From: Carallia brachiata
Lineage: Eukaryota; Streptophyta; Magnoliopsida; Malpighiales; Rhizophoraceae
Length of the DNA stretch: 64,000 nt
Direction: 5' to 3'
NCBI GenBank assembly: GCA_021464245.1
Contig: JADCRB010000016.1
Coordinates: 9,790,835 to 9,854,834, forward strand
Part shown: one piece after another, positions 56,557-64,000 of the stretch
How positions within the stretch are numbered: the first letter of the stretch is position 1
Layout of the letters: every line of letters begins with the position of its first letter
Program-made: the position numbers and the translations under genes
The notes under the pieces: model-generated
What the model was told of the DNA's origin: nothing
The model's database searches: none
What the model saw: only the letters and a program-made list of their open reading frames with translations

Positions 56557-58527
56557 CTACGGTGATGGGCGGCTCTTCCTCTCAAGAAGCCCTTCTAAAA
56601 CTACTCTCTTTTTGTACTCCTCGGAGTTGAAGTCCAATTGGTCCGAAGCTGAATTGTCTTTCCCACCACCAGCAGCAGCATCAAGGTGATCAACGGTGTC
56701 CCTTAAACGAGGAACGAAATATAAAAATGCGCATGTACATAGAATGGCACAGACTCGACCGTATAGGAACAATACCATCATTGTCACCATTATAATTGCC
56801 ATGCCGATTTCTGGGCCCAAACATTTTGCCTTGACTTTGAACATTGTTGCATCCTGTGCCCTTTTTGGAGGCTTTTTGACCATGACCCGACATTGCACTG
56901 CCACTGCCGGGTTTCCTGCTGCCTCCGGATGGGTCGGGGCTGGGAATGAGGTTGTTGAGCACGCTGTGGTTGTGGTCCCACTCGAATTCGGGTTGTCCTC
57001 GGGCGACCCGGGTTGCCCTGCATCTATTTTGCGCCTGAAGGACAACCTTTTTAATTGGCACAAACCAGCTTTTGGAGCATCTTTATGATCTAGACATTTC
57101 CCATTTTCTCGAATAATTTTCTGCTCAGATTTAAATCCACAGCTTGTTTGAGAAGATATATATAAAAATGGGGTGAAATTTACTTAAATAAATTAACTAA
57201 ATTCTTTCTATTAAGCTGCTTTAATGGCCATTTTGACTTGCAATTCCTAACAATTAAACCAATAAATTTAACAATGTTATTGAAAAGAAAAAAATTATGA
57301 TTGAACTTTTATACTTAAAAGGCTCACACTCTAAGACATTATCCATCTAATATTTTATCCTAATTTTTAATCTCATACCAAACACACTCTTTCAATTTAT
57401 CCTTGATTGATCTAAGTATAGCTTTCGAAGTATATGAATTAAAGAACTTGTCATTTCTTTTCTTTCTATCATTATTTCTTTTTTAAAAAAAAAATCAATA
57501 CTTTGTTAACAAATATAGAAGGAAACCCAGATACAAATACAATTAGGTATTAGAAAATTGTGAATAAAGTATTCAATATATATGTGTGCTAGGATAAAAC
57601 ATATCCGCTGATGTGAATAGCAATGCTCAGGATAAAACACATTGCACATAGGATCCTTAAAACTTGTTTATTTTATTTTATATGTGTTAATATATGGCCG
57701 GTGCATTAATAATGAAAAATTAGAGATGTACAATACAGAATATTGAATATGCATGTTTTTGAATCCGATGAAAAAGTCAAAATTAAGTTTGTCGCAGATA
57801 TTGTTTGTTAACTTAATCTCGTAGTGCAAGTTCAATAAATTTTCTTTGTGTTTTTTTTTTTTTTTTTCAGAAAATCATTTCTACCAAAAATTTAGACAAC
57901 AATTTCCGGCCATAAAAATTGCTAATTAAGTGTGAGAAAAATAATGTTCATTGGTACTCATAATATTTATGTGGCTGGTTTCCGATAACAACTAGTGAGG
58001 CATGTTTGTGTTTTACAACATACCTCTTCTTGAGGCTTCTCCTCCTCTGATGCTTCATTGGAAGTAACTACTTTTGCAGTGTCTGAAGGCCGATTCTGGA
58101 CTGCTGATGATGATGAGGCAGCAGCACGAATATATTGTCCGTTTGATGATGAAACCTTATCATCATTAGATTTCCCCTCCAATTTTGACTTCTTTTTGGC
58201 ATGAATTCTTTTATTCTCGATTTTATTATAATTCATCTTCATCTTCATCTTCCTTTCGGACGCTAGAGATGCATCGACGGGGAAGGTTTTGGTGCCATGC
58301 TTGTAATTCCTGGAAAATCTTGTAGTTGACCAGGAAAACCCTGTTGACTTTTCTTGCTTGCTATAACAATGATCAGCTGCCGGCTGCTGCTGGTGGACCA
58401 GTAATTTCTTCTTCTGGGAAATTGATGCTGATGAGCTTCCCCAGGAGATTCCCAAGCAACCACCCAGAAAGTGGCGGCGGGTAGCTTTGGGTTTGCTTTC
58501 ACGGATTTTTTCCTGCGGATCGCCCAT
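56557..58527 (-). CDS. Predicted membrane protein, At5g23160-like, 2 exons
   Basis: Exons 58527-58024 and 57120-56557 join in phase 0 across a GTATGT...GAGCAG intron, giving 355 residues. The start is ATG 58527 (MGDPQEK). The first exon is basic and Ser-rich, with RRHFLGGCLGISWGSSSAS near residue 18 and Lys-rich stretches; the RxFLGC-type word is a hallmark of this plant family. The second exon begins KIIRENGKCL, has FRRKIDAGQPGSPEDN, then one hydrophobic segment at about 274-304 (MAIIMVTMMVLFLYGR through ILCTCAFLYFVPRL), and a charged tail with NSEEYKKRVVLEGLLERKS. It is thus a single-span or hairpin membrane protein of unknown function. I base the match to Arabidopsis At5g23160 on remembered family features and on its place after CLPP2. 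No regulatory elements were identified. Confidence 0.8.
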
Positions 58528-61389
58528 GGAAGACTGTCATCAGGGACCATGGGATTGGGAATTGCAGAAGTCCGCATAAAGCTTTGTAGCTGGAGGGATT
58601 TTGAATGCCGAAGCAGTTGGCTTTGGGGTCCACCACAAATATTTTACATTTTTTTCAAATAACAAATTCTTTGCAGTTTCCTCAAGAAAAAATAAATAAT
58701 AAATTCTTCACTGACTATTAATTAATAGTTAGAAATTTCGACCCTATTATCATAGCTGAATTGGTCTATTTTGATCGGAGTATCCCGTATGGTCTTTATA
58801 TAGCACAAAAAACTTAGTCTATAAGTCTATAACCCCATCTAGATGCCATGTCATACGAGAAGAGTTTTGTTATAAAAAAAAAAATACCCATTGATAAAAA
58901 AAATTACTAACAGAGAATAATTAAAATACAATCGATCAATAGATTTGTATAATTAAATAATTAATATTTATAAAAAAATAAATATATTTGTTATCAATAT
59001 TTTATTACGAATACTAATTATTTAGTTATACAAATAATTGATCTATTATGCAATAATTGTTTCCGGTCTACCATCTAATATATTTGTGTAATAAGAATAA
59101 AATTATACTTTTTTTTACTCTACACTTACTCTATACAAAATTATTTTTGAGTAGAATTTCCTTATTTTAAGGAGACATCTAAAATAAATTTTGTATAAGA
59201 TAAAAAGCGCGACTTTATATTATTATTGACAAACGAAATACAGTATCAATTTAATTAAAGTGCTATTATGTAAAGAAAAGCGAATCATTATAAACTTTGT
59301 TACTGTTGACCCTCTAACATGCGTGACAATTTCCCCAACTCTGTGACTTTTTACGGCAATGGACTTTATATTTTTAGAGGATATTCTTAGCTGCTATACA
59401 AATGTCTTTTGTGTTAAATTATGAGCTGTGACGTGAACTTCGTGGCTTGGCCGTTGATCTCACACGTTTTCACCTATGACACGCTTCCATCACCTTCTCC
59501 ATTGCCTTAGTGGACAAGATATATGGACTTTTTGTCCTATCTAGAATTGAATTACCATGCATGTGCTTTGTTCGTTATCTAAAAATGTACGAAAAAATCT
59601 TTTATGAATGCTAAATTGTTAATTTTTAATGGTCGATTTGTGAAAAAAAAATTGCAAATTTCATAGTACTTTTGTATATTAACCCAAAAAAATTAAGTGT
59701 GGATTTAGTCATCTGAGATGTAAAATCTATATCTATTATATTCATAAAAATAATGACTAAATATTAAGTACATTTGTATCACTGTGTATATATTATACAC
59801 TATAAATTTGGCCCACATTGGGGCTTTTAATCGTTTTATAAAGAAAATATGAGAGTAAAGATAATATAAAAAAGTTTTAATAAATGTTTCTATGGTTGCT
59901 TTGAATTCCATTGTTAAATTTTTAACGGAAAGATATTGTGAAAATAATATACATTTAATACATATTGTGAGAAATATTTTTAACGAAAACATTTAATTAG
60001 AACATGAAATGCAATTTTGTTTAAAAAAATTTAAACTTAATGTTTTCCCATTTATCATGCAAATTTGGTCAATTTCTTAATTGAAGCATTTTTAAATTTA
60101 CATTAGAAATGTCCAAATTAAAATTGATGCCATTCTCTTTTGACTTGTCTTAAATCAAAGCTACACTTTAGTTTGCAACAAATTTCCTTATGATGATAAT
60201 AAACAAAAAAGAATTTGAGAGAGGTTTTAGTGCTTTTTTAGAAAACTAATATTGTGTTAAGAAGAGCGTTCAAAAAATTTAATACCTTCCCGACACAGAA
60301 TTGGACTCTTGAACTTGGAATTTTTAATTCATAAACAGAGTGAAACTAGTTCATGGGGACATGCCAATTCCCTCGGCTTAGTGTTTTGTTGGTGGACAGT
60401 TACACCTAAAACAAATTAGTAGTATATATCCTTACCTTTTAAAACTAACAATTTGGTCTATGCGTAATTTTTTTTTTCCTATTATATCTATCCCACTGTT
60501 AAATGGTCTTAACAAAAATCGTAATTTGATGGCATCGTATACTGATGTGGCACGGTGTGTGATTTGGACATCAACTACTTTTCACGTTGGAGCCACCTAA
60601 ACTTGGGCCTACCCAGCTTTGTATAAATCAAGCCAACTATTCATTTGTTTGCCCAACCCAAATGCAATTCATAATATGATAAATTAAAAAATTTACCAAA
60701 TTAAAAAAATTTAAAACTAGATGATTAAAAATTTAAAGCTAGAAAATTTAAAAATTAACCGAATTGAAAGGATTAAAAATAAGAGCATGAACAACAGATA
60801 AAAAGAGCAAAGAAAAGAAAAAGCCCCCAAAAATCAAGCCCTCATGAATAGCAAGCCACCCTCCCATGTTGTCTCATTAGATCACATTCAGATTTGAGCT
60901 CAAAGTGAAGTCTTAAAACAAAAAAATTACATTGTGTTTGGAAAGAGGAAAAAGAGATAGAGGGAAAAAAAAAGAGAGAATTAAAGTAAATTATTGTATT
61001 GTATAAATATTTGAAAAGTGAGAGGGATAAAAGTTTTTAATATCTCTAATCCTCCTTAATTCATCAAAATCAATCATCTCAAAAATAGAAAGAAAGTTGT
61101 TGGTTTCATTATTAAATTTATTAAATAACTCAATTACCTCTGTTACAATTTAAAAATTACAATTTTACCTAAATAAAATATTTAAATAGAATTTATTATG
61201 AATGGTAAAATTGATATTTCAATATATTTTATTTTCTTCCCTCACTTTTTACTTTTTTACAAATAAAAGAATTTATATTTTTCTCCTTTCTATAAGAGAT
61301 GATATAAAACATTCTTCTTCTACAATAATCATCTCCTCCACTTTTCCTCTTTCACTCTTCCCTCCTCGAAGAATTTATGCAAACACAGT

Positions 61390-61620
61390 GTTAAGATTTC
61401 AAAAGATGGACACAATACTGATACACTTCGAAACACGAACACTCAAAAAATAAGTGGTACTGCTTGTCAGATACATATCTGTTACGGACACGCGGCGGAT
61501 ACGTATCCGACATGATTAGAAGTGTCTGCCAAAAGCTTTTTTTGAAAAAAATTTGGACACCCGTACTGGTGATGGGAAGTACAAATGTATCACACACCAC
61601 AGACACGCCTGAATATTGTT
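61390..61620. repeat. Dispersed repeat-like patch
   Basis: Contains GGACACGCGGCGGATACGTA and related GACAC/TATCC words, a style common in dispersed plant repeats. No ends were found. Confidence 0.35.
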
Positions 61621-61894
61621 GTAATTATTTTTAACAAATAAAATTTTTCTTTTAAAAGTTATAATTTAATACTACTAATTGTTCATAACTTTTGAGATAT
61701 CCAAATTTTAACTTATTTTCTTATGCCCTTTTCCTTTTCACTCTCTCAAGTTGGAGGCCTTCATCATCGTTGCCATCAACAACTTCACATGTTTCTTGAA
61801 TGGATTTGATTGAGCTGTATGAGGATTTCGATGGACCTTCAGTTTAGGGTCTCGGCAGAGCGCTCACCCCTGTAAGTAGTTTATACATACAGAT

Positions 61895-61917
61895 TATATA
61901 TATATATATATATATAT
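61895..61917. repeat. (AT)n microsatellite
   Basis: AT dinucleotide run of about eleven to twelve units. Confidence 0.9.
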
Positions 61918-62712
61918 TAGTTACTTAAATTAAATTAACTGTAAGGCCCTTTGATTGAGATTATTTTTCTTTTCCGATGAAACCTTTGATCGAGTTCATA
62001 TCTATGTCGATAGCAATTCTAATAATCCATCAAACTGATCATACAATGATGAAGAAATGAATTCCTTTCATAAATCAACTTCTAATTAAACTGGCTAATA
62101 AATATATGTTGGATCATGAATTAATTATTAGTGTATTGTATGCTTTAATTCCTTTACTTAATTTGTAAGATTGCCTACATAATAGAGGACATTTTTTTTC
62201 CCTTCTACTTTTAACTAATTAGCAGAATGTAGAGGGTGGTTAAGTATCCCATGTTTACAATGCTAACTATGATGGTGGTAATTTTAATTTGATTACAACC
62301 GCCGCAAATGTCATTAGCTCAGATCATAAGACTGACTAATCAGGGCCGAAGATAGCTTAATAGTTTTGGGGAAAATTGCTCCTACTGAAAAGAAAAAAAA
62401 AAAATGAATACTTCACTTCAGTTTTGTTGTTCTTATTAACATATTATTTTTACTTTCACCGACATTTTTTTTGTCCCTACAAATTTATAAGATGATTTTG
62501 TTTTTGTTTTTGTTTTTTTGGCAAATGTATATATAAACTTTATTCCTATTAAAAAAATATTTCTTCAATCCGCCTATGACTAATAATGACAAATGTTGGT
62601 CTTTTAATTTGGTTGTCATTTTCTTGTAGCGGTAAGCAGCTCCACGATGATGCGTATGAATATACAGACACCAACAAGATGACACGTATCCGTGAGTAAA
62701 CAGGGAGCCAAA

Positions 62713-62719
62713 CACGTGG
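62713..62719. promoter_or_regulatory. G-box/ABRE-like word CACGTGG
   Basis: CACGTGG in a less AT-rich stretch (62630-62780) that also has GACACGT. The word is bound by bZIP and bHLH factors in plants. No gene is attached within the window, so the role is speculative. Confidence 0.25.
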
Positions 62720-64000
62720 TTTCTCTTGCACGCAGATGCAGTACATTGCATGTAATTAAGCACCACCATTAAAGGCCTCCACATCACTTGTAGGATGTCC
62801 TAAGAACATAGGGAAGAGGGTATTGATATTTAACACCTGGTATTAACATTGGTTGATACCTTCCATCGTTAATGATGTGTTTCAAATCACAGCGAGTAGT
62901 AAAAAAATAAAATAAATAAAAAGTAATATAATAATAATAATATTATAATTAATAAAAAATAGTGATTAAAAAGTTGTATAAAAAAAATAAATAGTAATTT
63001 GTGAAAGAAAAAATAAAATTTAATTGTTTGAATTAATAAAAAATAAATAAAAAAAATAAAAAATAATATCTTTTCATTTTTTTTTTCTTTTCCTTCACAG
63101 CCAAACAGAGCATAAGTTCCGTCACATAGGCGGGTCTTTGACACGTTAAAAGCGAAATTTTTTGGCTGTCCCTTAACTTTTTCCTTTCCAGTAATTATAG
63201 CATGGCACCTTTCTGAGAGTAATATGAAATTTCTGTCATACGGGCCACAGCCTCACGCATTTATGTTATTGTATATTTTTATTAAGTGGTAGACGAAATA
63301 TAACATTGGATTTTATTTATGAAAGTTCAAGCGTGTAGGGATTTTTTTAAATTGTTTGTTAATGTGTTTGCTGCCGCACATTGATGTCTCTCGGTTCTGA
63401 AGTGTATATGATTAAATCTCATCCATAAGTTTCGAGTTTGTACATACGGATAACCGATGATTTGAACAAATTAAGAGAAAAAAATTTCACTTTCTTGTTA
63501 GAAGAGATTGACCAAAGTCAGCTGATGACCAATGTGCCTGTCAATGGGAAGAACAGATGTTTTCGAAGTCATCACAACTCCTACGCATTATGTAGGCTGA
63601 TTATTACACTTACAAAAAAAAAAAAAGAGTTAAATTAAAAATTTTCAAATTCCAATTAATGAACAACAAACGTTTCATATGTTAGTGTGTTTTGTCCCTA
63701 GTTAATTTTCTTCTTCTTATTCATTTTAATAATTTTTACAGCGGCTTAAATTTTGGAAAAAGTTTTATCTTCTATAACTCTTAGACAATGTTTTTTTTCT
63801 TGGCCAAAATTTTGAGACCATTTATTATAAGGTACTTGCTAATTTTACTCCTTTTTTTTGTATGAGTAAAACTAATTCATGTTTTAACACCATTCAAATA
63901 TTATTTTTAATTTTTTTTATATAAGTGAACCTCACTTATTATGTAGTGTAAAATTATAAATAATTTACACTTACTGTAAAAAGGGAGTCAAAATCGAAAT

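Larger units (their letters stand above)
58528..64000. other. Intergenic sequence to the window end
   Basis: No gene is supported in 5.5 kb. The left part probably includes the promoter of the membrane protein gene. It holds an AT microsatellite at 61895-61917, a dispersed-repeat-like patch at 61390-61620, and a G-box word at 62713-62719 that could belong to a gene beyond the window. The stretch 62900-63110 is almost purely A and T. Confidence 0.5.

Noticed and set aside
56696..57088. Plus-strand frame of 130 codons
   Set aside because: It lies opposite exon 2 of the membrane protein gene, which has correct splicing and family motifs.
1..64000. tRNA, rRNA or microRNA genes
   Set aside because: None found by eye; hairpins noted belong to MITEs or LTRs. 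A dedicated scan with covariance models could still find some.

Overview
This is nuclear DNA from a flowering plant, very probably a eudicot. The evidence is intron-containing genes with GT-AG boundaries, plastid and mitochondrial targeting sequences encoded in the nucleus, an AT-rich background, and plant-type LTR retrotransposons, MITEs and a nested hAT element. The species cannot be named from the sequence.

Layout. 1-10.7 kb is gene-poor, with two arrays of diverged tandem repeats (a roughly 43-bp unit inside a larger repeated block at 4.6-7.3 kb, and a roughly 60-bp unit at 8.8-9.5 kb). 11.0-22.7 kb (+) is an eight-exon HCF136 gene (photosystem II assembly factor). Its intron 5 holds a complete 1.24-kb miniature LTR element and its intron 6 a 448-bp Mutator-type MITE with a 9-bp target duplication. 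24.0-25.9 kb (-) holds exon remnants: one is UBP12/13-like and one I do not recognise. 26.3-30.3 kb is AT-rich and holds another inverted-repeat element, a GC-rich island and an RNase H fragment. 30.3-32.8 kb (+) is a three-exon LysM-domain gene. 33.6-34.6 kb is a long inverted-repeat element. 36.3-38.6 kb (-) is a two-exon gene for the mitochondrial ClpP protease subunit. 39.2-49.4 kb is a 10.2-kb Ty3/gypsy retrotransposon of the Tat lineage on the - strand, with both LTRs. 49.6-54.3 kb is a decayed Ty1/copia element interrupted by an 836-bp hAT element. 56.6-58.5 kb (-) is a two-exon gene for a predicted membrane protein resembling Arabidopsis At5g23160. The remainder is intergenic.

How the genes relate. 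From what I know of Arabidopsis, HCF136, a LysM gene, CLPP2 and the membrane-protein gene are At5g23120, At5g23130, At5g23140 and At5g23160. The window therefore keeps an old collinear block whose spacing has been stretched by transposons. The HUA2 gene expected between the last two (At5g23150) is not visible; the retrotransposon island lies there. The genes do not form one pathway: HCF136 acts in the thylakoid lumen and ClpP in mitochondria.

Most unusual feature. Downstream of pol, in the 3' region of the Tat element and in the same orientation, lies a short open frame encoding a recognisable WUSCHEL-type (WOX) homeodomain, broken by one frameshift in an A-run. This looks like a plant developmental regulator captured by a retrotransposon.
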